A DNA stretch of 32,709 bases, taken from positions 1 through 32,709 of the forward strand of contig JBBIJH010000011.1 in NCBI GenBank assembly GCA_037446075.1, in the 5' to 3' direction. Source of the stretch: JBBIJH01 sp037446075. GTDB lineage: Bacteria; Bacteroidota; Ignavibacteria; UBA10030; JAHEZR01. Of the stretch, positions 24,664-32,598 are shown piece by piece. The position numbers and the translations under genes were made by a program. Within the stretch, counting starts at the first letter, position 1. Each line of letters opens with the position of its first letter. The notes under the pieces were generated by a model that was given only the letters and a program-made list of their open reading frames with translations, was not told the origin of the DNA and searched no databases.

Positions 24664-26136
24664 TCATTTCTTCTGTTGCTGGCGTCGCTCAATGCGCCGG
24701 ATAAGGAGAAACACAGAAACAGCCAGGACAGTGATGATCAGTGTCGCCACACCCAAACCCCACCGCCGAAAGTAGTATTCATGGATGGCATCGCTCGCTT
24801 CCGCTGAGACGGCCGACGTCACACCTAATCCTTTCTCAATCACGGCACGGAATTTTTCTTCATCGAATGAATGAACCATCGTACGCGATTCCAAGCGCGC
24901 CTGTCGAACGTCACGCAGTTTGAACCGTGCTTCGGAGATCTCCATTCCTTTCTGTTCCGCTTCATTGACCAGCACTGCAGCGCGGCTCTCGGCCGCTTCG
25001 AGTGAATCAATTAGCTGTCGCATCGTCCTTGCCACCAAGTATCCTTTCGGGTTCTTACTAGGACTGTGGCATCGACTGCAGACTGCATCGGGAGAAACCC
25101 CAAGGAGTTCGTCCGTTGCCGCGACGGTTTCGTGGTAACCGTGGCAGGTCTCACACTCAGGGAGCTTTCGTCTGTCAAAAGCCTTCTTGTGCGGGCTTGA
25201 GGAGAACAAGTCGGCATTCAGGGCATGGCAGATCCCACAGACCTTTGAGATTGACTCCACGCCGGGAGGCACGGCGCCGTGGTTGCCGTGACAATCGTTG
25301 CACGACGGAGCTCCAAGGTCGTGCTTTTCCAACAGAGCTTTTCCGTGGACGCTTTTTGAGAACTTTCCAAACTGATCGATGGGTAGTCGGTAGCCCTTCA
25401 TGTATGCACGATTTGCATGACAGGACGCACAGGTAACGGGCAGGTTTGTCGCATAGACCTTCGACTTCACGTCACTCGCAGCACGGATGTCGTGACTCCC
25501 ATGGCAGCTTGCGCATTCCGCGACCTTCACGTCGCCTTCTTTGTTCCGAATGCCGTGAACGCTCGTTCGGTATTTGTCCAATTGATCCACGGGCAGTGCA
25601 GGGTTGTACGCTCGCATGAAAGCGGCATCGCTGTGGCACTTTGCACAGGTCTTTGTCACATTTAGCGGATACACAGGCGATGCAGGGTCTTTCGTCGAGA
25701 CAATCCCATGAGCATCGTGACACGTGGTGCACTGTGCAATTCGTTCTTTTCCTGTTGTAGAAAGCTTCCCGTGGACGCTTTCCCACAGCGTTTCTATCTG
25801 ATTCCGAGGAAGGATGGAATTGTACTGCTTCACCATGATGGCGGCACTCGAATGGCACTTCGCACACATCCGGGAGATGTCATCCCCTTTCGGCACTCCG
25901 ATGAATCCCGCCTTTGGGTTCATCGCCACTTCCATATCGTCCGACGTAGAATCCCCCCCGTGGCAACCGGCGCAGGAGATCCCCTTTTTGAAATGAATGT
26001 CATGCTTGAACAATTCCGAAGGCTTGTCGCCTAAGGTTTCATGGCACGTCAGACACTGGTTCTCGACTTGAGCAGACGCTGCTGCCAGTGACCCATGGGA
26101 GATCAAACCGACGAAAGCCAGCAGCATCGCTTTCAT
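24664..26136 (-). CDS. membrane-anchored 11-haem cytochrome c of the bc-like complex
   Basis: A 490-aa protein starting at ATG 26136, which overlaps the cytochrome b stop (ATGA); longer upstream frames run through cytochrome b and are false. A signal peptide (to about residue 24) is followed by eleven CXXCH motifs: CLTCH, CAGCH, CAKCH, CTTCH, CAKCH, CASCH, CASCH, CNDCH, CGICH, CETCH and CSRCH. A haem-free helical part follows, and then a C-terminal transmembrane helix (GVATLIITVLAVSVFLLIRR). Repeated SVHG segments alternate with the haems. Placed as the third gene after Rieske and cytochrome b, it stands where cytochrome c1 or f would be. It should take electrons from the Rieske centre and pass them to periplasmic carriers. 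The function is inferred from operon structure. Confidence 0.94.
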   Translation of the reverse strand: MKAMLLAFVGLISHGSLAAASAQVENQCLTCHETLGDKPSELFKHDIHFKKGISCAGCHGGDSTSDDMEVAMNPKAGFIGVPKGDDISRMCAKCHSSAAIMVKQYNSILPRNQIETLWESVHGKLSTTGKERIAQCTTCHDAHGIVSTKDPASPVYPLNVTKTCAKCHSDAAFMRAYNPALPVDQLDKYRTSVHGIRNKEGDVKVAECASCHGSHDIRAASDVKSKVYATNLPVTCASCHANRAYMKGYRLPIDQFGKFSKSVHGKALLEKHDLGAPSCNDCHGNHGAVPPGVESISKVCGICHALNADLFSSSPHKKAFDRRKLPECETCHGYHETVAATDELLGVSPDAVCSRCHSPSKNPKGYLVARTMRQLIDSLEAAESRAAVLVNEAEQKGMEISEARFKLRDVRQARLESRTMVHSFDEEKFRAVIEKGLGVTSAVSAEASDAIHEYYFRRWGLGVATLIITVLAVSVFLLIRRIERRQQQKK

Positions 26137-27212
26137 GAGGCCCAACCGAGGATTGTGAAGACAATGATATAGATGACTGCAAAGATTCCGATGTAATTGA
26201 TAACCCGGTTTCTCTCGCCACGGGAGCTTCTTCTGTCCCAAAAGGGCACAAGCATCCACAGGAGACCAGCGATGCCAAACAGCATGATGCCCAGTACTTC
26301 CCCGTCGATAAACAGTACCTGAGCGGGAATGTATTTCAACGTCTGGAACATAAACATGAAGTACCACTCCGGCTTTATGCCGGCTGGTGCTGGAGCAAAC
26401 GGGTCAGCTTTCCTGCCCAGCTCCCACGGGAAGAAGACCGCGAGCATGGCCAAGAGATTCAAAACGATAAGCCAGAGAAGCAAGTCGCGGAGAAGAAAGT
26501 TCGGAAAGAACGGCATGGTACGCATTTCCTCGCCAGCGTTGGCTTCAACACCGAGCGGTTCGCTCATTCCCTGACGCTGGACAAGAAGAAGATGAATCGT
26601 GAGAAAGACAGTAAAAATTCCCGGCATGATTGCAACATGCAAGCCGAAGAAACGAGAGAGTGTTGCCCCCGTAACTTCCTCGCCCCCCCGCAGCAAGATC
26701 ATAAGGGGTTTGCCAATCAGAGGAACGACTCCTACGATATCCGTCCCAACTTTTGTCGCAAAGAAGGCGAGTTCATTCCAGGGGAGGAGATACCCGCTGA
26801 ATCCGAACCCCAGAGCGAGGAAGAACATCAGCATGCCTGTTAGCCACGTAATCTCGCGAGGCTTCCGATAGGCCTTCGTGAAGTAGACGCTGAACATATG
26901 GATCATCGCCGCGAGGATGAAGAGATTCGCTGCCCAGCTATGGATCGAGCGAATCAGCCAGCCGAACGCCACCTTCGACATCAGAAACTGAATGCTCTCG
27001 AAGGCAAGGCTTTCACTTCCTTTGTAGTACATGAGCAAGAGGATCCCGGTCACAACCTGAATGATGAACAGGAACAACGAGACTCCACCGAAATAGTACC
27101 ATACTGAATGACTGTGGACGGGGACATATTTCTTGCCCATAAACTCCACCAAGTCTTCGAGCTGAACTCGCTCGTCTACCCAGTCATAAAGTTTTTTCAA
27201 CCGTGCTTTCAT
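26133..27212 (-). CDS. cytochrome b of a bc/b6f-type quinol:cytochrome c oxidoreductase
   Basis: A 359-aa membrane protein with about eight helices, uniting the cytochrome b6 and subunit IV parts in one chain. Haem b ligand pairs are seen in HSWAANLFILAAMIH and in HVAIMPGIFTVFLTIH; the second pair is separated by 14 residues, as in b6f rather than bc1. The quinol-oxidation-site motif PEWYF is intact, in KPEWYFMFMFQ. The ATG overlaps the Rieske stop and the stop overlaps the 11-haem cytochrome start, so all three are translationally coupled. It oxidises quinol at the membrane and splits electrons between the Rieske centre and the b haems. Family and role are secure. Confidence 0.97.
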   Translation of the reverse strand: MKARLKKLYDWVDERVQLEDLVEFMGKKYVPVHSHSVWYYFGGVSLFLFIIQVVTGILLLMYYKGSESLAFESIQFLMSKVAFGWLIRSIHSWAANLFILAAMIHMFSVYFTKAYRKPREITWLTGMLMFFLALGFGFSGYLLPWNELAFFATKVGTDIVGVVPLIGKPLMILLRGGEEVTGATLSRFFGLHVAIMPGIFTVFLTIHLLLVQRQGMSEPLGVEANAGEEMRTMPFFPNFLLRDLLLWLIVLNLLAMLAVFFPWELGRKADPFAPAPAGIKPEWYFMFMFQTLKYIPAQVLFIDGEVLGIMLFGIAGLLWMLVPFWDRRSSRGERNRVINYIGIFAVIYIIVFTILGWAS

Positions 27213-27679
27213 CCCTTTTTGGAAATCAACACCTCGTCCGCTTGAACAATGACTCTGTACTCATCCAGTGGTCGTGGCGGAGGACCCCCAATGTTCCGAC
27301 CGTTCAGATCATACTGTCCGTTGTGACATGCGCACCAGATGATCCCTGCGTCTTTCCTGAACTGTACGGTGCAATCGAGATGCGTGCACGTTGCAGAAAA
27401 TGCGCGCAGGTCCCCCACCGCCGTACGGATTAAGATGACAGGTTTCGTCCCAAACTTGATAATCCTCCCGCTTTCTTTTTCTATCTCACTTAACTTCCCT
27501 GCTTTCACACTCGATATCTCCACCTCAGGTTGCTTGGGGGGTTTCAGGTAGGCAAGCACGGGATACAAAACGGAAGCAAGCCATGCGATGAGGCTTCCAC
27601 CGAGGAAATACTTGAGGAAGTCTCTACGCCGGGGGGGCGACAGAGTCGGTTGGGTGTAGATTTTACCGCTGTCTCTCAT
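27209..27679 (-). CDS. Rieske iron-sulfur protein
   Basis: A 156-aa protein from ATG 27679; a TTG at 27691 is an alternative start. A Tat-like, uncleaved membrane anchor (PRRRDFLKYFLGG, then a hydrophobic helix) precedes the Rieske domain. The [2Fe-2S] ligands lie in CTHLDC (residues 98-103) and CACHNGQYD (116-124). The usual second box is CPCHGS; here Asn-Gly replaces Gly-Ser, so the serine that raises redox potential is missing while the tyrosine is kept. A low-potential centre suited to menaquinol is expected. It is the first of three coupled genes with cytochrome b and the 11-haem cytochrome, and starts 110 nt behind a DsrE-like gene. Confidence 0.95.
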   Translation of the reverse strand: MRDSGKIYTQPTLSPPRRRDFLKYFLGGSLIAWLASVLYPVLAYLKPPKQPEVEISSVKAGKLSEIEKESGRIIKFGTKPVILIRTAVGDLRAFSATCTHLDCTVQFRKDAGIIWCACHNGQYDLNGRNIGGPPPRPLDEYRVIVQADEVLISKKG

Positions 27680-27789
27680 TCTCTCAGACAAACTGAGGTT
27701 TTTCAGGCAGCGGTTCGGACAGATTCAATTTGTTGTGTCCCTCCAGCGAAAATGCACAGGACATCTTTGTACAAGTCAACAGTGGGTTC

Positions 27790-28110
27790 TCAAAACGAGA
27801 CAACTTTATCACACTCTCTGATGATCTCATAGAGGTCACTGATCGTGGAAACCGGGCAAAGCTCAGTGGCTTCCGCCTGCCGCATCTTCAGACAGGTTCC
27901 ACACGCATAGACCCTCCCCTTTCTTGAGACGAACTCTCTCATCTGGTCGGTTATTCGAAAGTGATTGGAATCTAGAGATTCCGACTCAACCCCTTTACCC
28001 AGAAGGAATACTTTGACGTCGTCTCTCTCCTTCAGAGCAACATTGGCAAGCCTGAATGCATTCCACACTGTTTCAGGGTCATTGGAGTAGATGACGATCC
28101 CCAACTTCAT
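27790..28110 (-). CDS. DsrE-like small protein
   Basis: A 106-aa protein from ATG 28110; a TTG at 28125 overlapping the upstream stop is possible. The N-terminal MKLGIVIYSNDPETVWNAFR and the alpha/beta pattern are those of the DsrE/DsrF fold. C70 and C73 form a CGTC pair and C85 lies in ELCPVST, a common layout in DsrE-like proteins. Members relay sulfur as persulfide or act in unknown redox roles. It lies 11 nt after a membrane protein gene and ahead of the Rieske gene. With a possible sulfur-oxyanion enzyme in the same island, a sulfur link is conceivable but unproven. Confidence 0.8.
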   Translation of the reverse strand: MKLGIVIYSNDPETVWNAFRLANVALKERDDVKVFLLGKGVESESLDSNHFRITDQMREFVSRKGRVYACGTCLKMRQAEATELCPVSTISDLYEIIRECDKVVSF

Positions 28111-28121
28111 AGGGCATCGGT

Positions 28122-28712
28122 TCAAATCCAGCCGAATCGAAGCAGAGTCTTGTTTGCCCGCCAGGCAAACAAACCCGCCACTACAATGAGCACGAGAGTG
28201 AGAATGGGGCTGAAAGTTCCGTAGACTTGAAGTCCAAGAATGATCGTCGTTATCACGATGAAGAGACAGAAACTCGCCAACCGTTTTCGGCGGATCCGAT
28301 AAGGTCTTAGCTCACCCATGAGAGTCACTGGTACCTCAACATTGGGTTTAAGATCTGCCAGCAGCGCTTCGATCTTCGGCTGCAGACTGAAATGGACGTA
28401 GGAGAGGAGCCCCATCAAGCTAAACAGCAGAAGCGTCTTGACCAGGACAACCCAATTCGTCCACAAGGCTGAAATCCCCAGCGGCCCAACGATTAAGAGC
28501 AACAGGCCCGTAACGAGAACGGTCGACTGGAACACAAAGCACCGATAGGAACCATGATGAATAATATTTTCCATGTACCGATCGACATAATAATGGAACG
28601 ATGGGCCGAACAAAGCTCGCTCGTTCACCACGATGAGATTGAATAACGGAATCGACATGAAGACAAAACTCAATACATGCAAGAACTTCAGCAGATCATA
28701 AAGAGAATCCAT
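28122..28712 (-). CDS. polytopic membrane protein, function unknown
   Basis: A 196-aa protein from ATG 28712, with AAGGGA about 6 nt upstream. It has about five transmembrane helices. The first contains LLKFLHVLSFVFMSIPLFNL; further histidines are in IIHHGSYR and SYVHFSL. His residues in or near helices recall CopD/DUF2269-type proteins, some of which bind haem b, but the match is only general. It sits between a c554-like cytochrome and the DsrE-like gene, in the run leading to the bc-like complex. A membrane redox accessory is possible; no function is assigned. A perfect 9-bp inverted repeat (28150-28172) lies in its 3' end. Confidence 0.8.
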   Translation of the reverse strand: MDSLYDLLKFLHVLSFVFMSIPLFNLIVVNERALFGPSFHYYVDRYMENIIHHGSYRCFVFQSTVLVTGLLLLIVGPLGISALWTNWVVLVKTLLLFSLMGLLSYVHFSLQPKIEALLADLKPNVEVPVTLMGELRPYRIRRKRLASFCLFIVITTIILGLQVYGTFSPILTLVLIVVAGLFAWRANKTLLRFGWI

Positions 28713-28769
28713 GTGAGTTCCCTTCACGAGTGTTTCAACAGCAACGAGCCGAAGCAAGCTGGATTACAC

Positions 28770-29333
28770 TCACCCTTGTTTCGGAACGGCATGCTTGATC
28801 TTCGGCCACATTTCTTTGAAATTGAATCCCTTGAAGGTGGGGCTTTCTTCGTTGTGACATTTCTTGCAAGCCTCTTCGATCTCTTTGTCCGTCTCGCGGA
28901 AGATCAGGCCTGCGGCCACGGCCTTCGCGCGGTCTTTCATCACCGGTATTGACTTGTACTCTGATCCAGGTCCGTGGCAAGTTTCGCACTGCACACCATC
29001 TTTCGGATCGAAGGTGCTCATCAGGAGGGCTTTGTCAGCATTGTGCGTGGGGACGTGACACTTCAGGCACTCGGGGCTTTGGCTGGCAGGCTTCTTCAAT
29101 GCTTTTTCTTTTGCAACCTTGCCAGCTTCTGGGGTTTCCAGTACCTTGTAGGCTTGGGCATGCCTGCTCTTCAGCCAAAGCTCGTGAACGTTCCCTTTCT
29201 TTTCCCCTTTATGGCAAGGGGCACATATTTTCACACCAACATATCTATGGGCGGGCTTCTGTTGGCTGTACATTAGTGATAAAGTAAACAGGAGAATCAG
29301 TACAGAGGACGACATCATTCTGCTATATTTCAT
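28770..29333 (-). CDS. tetrahaem cytochrome c, c554-like paralogue
   Basis: A 187-aa protein from ATG 29333, which has AGGAGA about 10 nt upstream; a longer frame to 29381 lacks support. A signal peptide is followed by CAPCH, CLKCH, CETCH and CKKCH. Order, spacing and flanking sequence match the protein at 16366-16917: both have a KYVGVK- or RYVGVK-type start before haem 1, a GVQCETCHG core and a GFNFKEMW-KIKH-VPK end. It is the first gene of the run leading to Rieske/cytochrome b. A soluble periplasmic electron carrier dedicated to the bc-like complex is likely, with its twin serving the Qrc-like complex. Confidence 0.93.
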   Translation of the reverse strand: MKYSRMMSSSVLILLFTLSLMYSQQKPAHRYVGVKICAPCHKGEKKGNVHELWLKSRHAQAYKVLETPEAGKVAKEKALKKPASQSPECLKCHVPTHNADKALLMSTFDPKDGVQCETCHGPGSEYKSIPVMKDRAKAVAAGLIFRETDKEIEEACKKCHNEESPTFKGFNFKEMWPKIKHAVPKQG

Positions 29334-29491
29334 GGAAAGAGTCTCCTGTAGATTGTGATAGCCCGTCAGATGTAGGCTCAAAAAGTCCTATCCGCCCAGC
29401 TCCGGAGAGGGTTTAGCGGCAGGCGGGCATGTTGCAAGTTGGCCCTAGGGTAAATGTCGGAGCTTTTATCAACTGGATTCTTTCTCAGCAC

Positions 29492-29521
29492 CTTATATAG
29501 ACAGTCCCTTCGCCAGTGCAA
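29492..29521 (-). promoter_or_regulatory. candidate sigma-70-type promoter for the cytochrome/bc operon
   Basis: On the minus strand TTGCAC is followed after 16 nt by TATATA (or after 18 nt by TATAAG). It is in the gap after the 86-aa gene and about 160 nt before the c554-like start. No activator site is evident. Confidence 0.35.
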
Positions 29522-29612
29522 GATCTCCGCCGCTGAGAGAAAATAAGAAACGGCACCGAAAGAAGAAAGCTGTTCGTATGTACTTACTGCAACGTACAGA
29601 AACCGGGATGGC

Positions 29613-29873
29613 TCAGGCGGCTTTCCCCCTCAAGGCAGTATTGTCATCCACCCCATCCGCATGGGCCCGGGCATCCTCTCGCAAGACTGTGAGCAGTTTC
29701 TTTAGAATAGATCCCATCTGCTGGCATCGTTTCGCTAATGTCGCTTGCAGTACCGGAGCCCGTGCATGGAAGAGCTTCACCTGATAATTTCCCAATGTTG
29801 AGATCACCGCGTCCAGAAGTAATGCATGCTCCTCGGCGTCGAGTACCACGATGATGTCTTTTGTCTTCGTCAA
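29613..29873 (-). CDS. 86-aa protein of unknown function in the kor operon
   Basis: It begins at a TTG (29873) 9 nt after AAGGAGG, which lies in the last codons of korB; no ATG fits. The protein is helical, with EEHALLLDAVISTLGNYQVK near the N-terminus, and has no metal or membrane motif. Close spacing to korB supports a real, co-expressed gene. I do not recognise it. Confidence 0.55.
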   Translation of the reverse strand: MTKTKDIIVVLDAEEHALLLDAVISTLGNYQVKLFHARAPVLQATLAKRCQQMGSILKKLLTVLREDARAHADGVDDNTALRGKAA

Positions 29874-29877
29874 TGCT

Positions 29878-31257
29878 CTAGTCCTCCTTTACCTCTTGTG
29901 CCTGACCCGTCGGTGATTCCTCTCCACGTATCTTCCTTAGGAATTCCATGAGAAACCACGTCTCGAGGTCTGGCGATCGTTGTCTCAAGACCTCAACGAA
30001 TCCAGACGTTGGAATAATCTCGGTGAGCTGAACGTAGTAAGCCAGCGCTGCCAAGGCAGCTTGCTTAGCTCCGAACTCCTTCCGAAACGGAAACGAATAC
30101 TTCCTCCCGGGTTGTCCCACGACGGCAACCTCAGAGTCAAGGATAAAGACCGTCTGTGGAGTTGCTCGTTCTAGTGTCCCGTTGGACTCGAGTTCCCGAA
30201 GACCGTCTGTCGAAACGATCAGGAGTGCGTCGGGATGGGTCACGCCAGTGTAATAGATAGGTTCAGGGCTTAGGCAAAGTTCGGAGAGAGAGAATCCCGA
30301 ACCTTGCGTCACTGGATTATCGTTCTTCTGTGTGATGTTCAACCCGCACTGAACCCCTGCCTCAGCAAACATCCCCGCCGCCGACTGGACGCGTTCGCCG
30401 GCAGTTCCCGCAACCACGACTTTCACTGGGCAGAAGAGGTGGTGCGTAAACTGCTGGGGAATTACCGCCTCTCTCCTTGATTTTTTTCGAGGTTCCCCGA
30501 GCAGAATCGTAGTACGATAGATCTCTGAAAACTCCTTTCGGTTAGAACCGGTCAGGGGGAACCGTTCGGGATGCTCGTCGCTGAGGCTTTTCTTTGGAAG
30601 AAAAGAATTCAAATTGGCATTCATCGGAACGGCGTACTCCGGACAAATCTCCAGAATCTCAACGATCGCAAAGCCCGGATAAACAATTGCGTCAGCGATC
30701 ACGTCCCCCAGCCGATGATCGGTCGCAGAGATGCGTTCTACAAACCCCGCCTTACAACTCACCATGAGATTCGCGAAGTCCATCGGGGGAATGAAATTCC
30801 CCCACGGCGTTGTCGAAGTGACGAACTGCATTGGCGTGAGCCCGGAATTCTGACCGCCAGTCATCCCATAGAGGAAGTTGTTGCAGAGGAGAACCGTGAC
30901 ATCGACATTCAAAAGAGCTGCCTGGACGAGGTGCTGAAGACCTATCGTGGCGCCACCATCTCCGATCAGTACAATCGTTTTCAGGTTCGATTCTCCAAGA
31001 ACAGAATCTGCCAGTTCGATCCCAGTCGCAAACGCCGTGGATCGACCATGAGTAGTATGGACGGTATGCAGACGCCCGAAGAGGGGATCGGCTAACCCGA
31101 TGCATCCGATATCGGTGACAAGACAAATGTTTGACGGGTCAAGCTGAAGCTCGACAAGCGCTGCGTCGAGTTGTCGGATGACGTGCGTATGGCCACACCC
31201 CTTACAAAACGGGGCCGCAACGCGCTCATCACGATAGGTTGGGATGTTCGTTTCCAT
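29878..31257 (-). CDS. korB: 2-oxoacid:ferredoxin oxidoreductase, fused beta and gamma subunits (KorB-KorC)
   Basis: A 459-aa protein. Residues 1 to about 250 are the thiamine-diphosphate-binding beta subunit, with FCKGCGH near residue 20, GDGGATIG and NNFLYGMTGGQ (cofactor and Mg2+ site). Residues about 270-440 match the gamma domain (VKVVVAGTAGERVQSAAGMFAEAG and onward). It pairs with KorA upstream. The complex oxidises a 2-oxoacid such as 2-oxoglutarate with CoA, giving acyl-CoA, CO2 and reduced ferredoxin in the cytoplasm, or runs in reverse for CO2 fixation in a reductive TCA cycle. No delta ferredoxin gene lies inside the window. Substrate specificity is by family resemblance. Confidence 0.92.
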   Translation of the reverse strand: METNIPTYRDERVAAPFCKGCGHTHVIRQLDAALVELQLDPSNICLVTDIGCIGLADPLFGRLHTVHTTHGRSTAFATGIELADSVLGESNLKTIVLIGDGGATIGLQHLVQAALLNVDVTVLLCNNFLYGMTGGQNSGLTPMQFVTSTTPWGNFIPPMDFANLMVSCKAGFVERISATDHRLGDVIADAIVYPGFAIVEILEICPEYAVPMNANLNSFLPKKSLSDEHPERFPLTGSNRKEFSEIYRTTILLGEPRKKSRREAVIPQQFTHHLFCPVKVVVAGTAGERVQSAAGMFAEAGVQCGLNITQKNDNPVTQGSGFSLSELCLSPEPIYYTGVTHPDALLIVSTDGLRELESNGTLERATPQTVFILDSEVAVVGQPGRKYSFPFRKEFGAKQAALAALAYYVQLTEIIPTSGFVEVLRQRSPDLETWFLMEFLRKIRGEESPTGQAQEVKED

Positions 31258-31259
31258 GG

Positions 31260-31331
31260 TTACTCTGTACCCAGCGGACTTCTATTTGAGAAAATAAAAC
31301 AGTAGAAACCATAACCCTCAAAGATGAACAT
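31260..31331 (-). CDS. possible 23-aa ORF ahead of korB
   Basis: It starts at ATG 31331 and reads MFIFEGYGFYCFIFSNRSPL, ending 2 nt before the korB start. It is hydrophobic and aromatic. There is no good ribosome-binding site. It may be a coupled leader peptide or chance. Confidence 0.2.
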   Translation of the reverse strand: MFIFEGYGFYCFIFSNRSPLGTE

Positions 31332-31381
31332 GGGTCGTGTCTGAGTGACTCCTCTCGGTTTTTCCCAAGATGCTCGTTCGC

Positions 31382-31444
31382 CTAGATCACAGCGATCCCG
31401 AAGGGCAAAAGGACGAGTCCGGCGATCAGGTAAAGGATGCTCAC
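31382..31444 (-). CDS. possible 20-aa hydrophobic micropeptide behind korA
   Basis: It starts at GTG 31444, one base after the korA stop, with GAGGAG about 10 nt upstream in the korA end. It reads MSILYLIAGLVLLPFGIAVI, a single membrane helix. The tight spacing and the ribosome-binding site are favourable, but the length is too short to be sure. Confidence 0.3.
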   Translation of the reverse strand: MSILYLIAGLVLLPFGIAVI

Positions 31445-31445
31445 C

Positions 31446-32591
31446 TCATTGAATCTCCTCGAGAATCTCCTCAGGCGTGATCATTCTTCCGACCCTATTG
31501 ATACCAACGACTTCTCGGCTGCCGAACAGATGCTGGACAACTGAACGATACTGTCCAGTGAGGTTTTCCTCTGGGACCACGACTTTTTCGACACCCCGCA
31601 GTGACGTACAAATTTTTTTCTCGGGTACGGGAAAAAGGGTCAGCACGTTACACCACGAAACTTTCTTCCCTTCCTCCCTTGCTTTCTTCACCGCTTCGAG
31701 TGACGTTCGAGCCGTTATTCCATAGCTGACTATGAGCGTTTTAGCTGTCTCCTGAAGGTCTGACTTCACAATGGCCAATTCATCGGCGTGCTCAACAATC
31801 TTTTGCTGGAGATGCTGGAGGACTACAATGGACTCAGGTGAATTCTTTCTGAGCCAACCTCTCTTATCATGCATGGAACCGGTCACCGTTACTTTCCATG
31901 GACCGCCAACGGGTGAAAATTTCGGGACCTCAGCAAAGTCCTCAAACTCATACGTCCGGAACTTCTGTTCACCATCTTCCGGTCTGGCAAGGAACTGGGG
32001 CCGCTCGAGGACGGAGAGATCATGGATTTCGTTGAGGTTCACGCTCTCGAATGTCATCGCAGTCTCTTTGTCAGTGAGAAGAACCACGGGCGTTCTGAGC
32101 CTTTCCGCCCAGTTGAAGGCAAGCACCGTCAGTTCGAAGCACTCGATCGGATTGCTGGGACAAAAAACAGGGATTGTATATCCACCTGAAGTGCAGAACT
32201 CCGCGAGAAGGATATCCCCCTGCGCGCCTTGAGTAGCCCCGCCTGTACTTGGACCGAGCCTCTGGACAAGAGCAATCACAACTGGCGTTTCTGTCATCAA
32301 GGCGTACTGCACTGTCTCGATCATCAGTGCCCACCCCGGACCCGATGTCGCTGTCATTGCCTTGGCTCCACGCATCGATGCACCGACACAATAGCACAGT
32401 GAGGAAATCTCATCCGGTGCACTGATGGCGACGCCACTCCTTTCGGGCAAGCGATTCATCATCGTCTCGTAGATTCCCGTGGCGGGGGTAATCGGATATC
32501 CGGCAAAGAAGTTACATCCTGCGCGGAGTGCGCCTTCGGCAATCATCTCGTTGCCGCTGCGGATCTGGACGACGCGTTGAGGCTGTTGCAT
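31446..32591 (-). CDS. korA: 2-oxoacid:ferredoxin oxidoreductase alpha subunit
   Basis: A 381-aa protein when started at ATG 32591 (MQQPQRVVQIRSGNEMIAEG), which matches the usual KorA start; the frame remains open upstream to a TTG at 32651. Diagnostic parts are GCNFFAGYPITPATGIYE, SGPGWALMIETVQYAL and RLGPSTGGATQGAQGD. These form the pyrimidine-binding and dimer-interface regions of the alpha subunit. It works with the fused KorB downstream in acyl-CoA formation or reductive carboxylation linked to ferredoxin. Unlike most korAB pairs, which touch or overlap, the two genes are 188 nt apart. Confidence 0.93.
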   Translation of the reverse strand: MQQPQRVVQIRSGNEMIAEGALRAGCNFFAGYPITPATGIYETMMNRLPERSGVAISAPDEISSLCYCVGASMRGAKAMTATSGPGWALMIETVQYALMTETPVVIALVQRLGPSTGGATQGAQGDILLAEFCTSGGYTIPVFCPSNPIECFELTVLAFNWAERLRTPVVLLTDKETAMTFESVNLNEIHDLSVLERPQFLARPEDGEQKFRTYEFEDFAEVPKFSPVGGPWKVTVTGSMHDKRGWLRKNSPESIVVLQHLQQKIVEHADELAIVKSDLQETAKTLIVSYGITARTSLEAVKKAREEGKKVSWCNVLTLFPVPEKKICTSLRGVEKVVVPEENLTGQYRSVVQHLFGSREVVGINRVGRMITPEEILEEIQ

Positions 32592-32598
32592 TTCGTGC

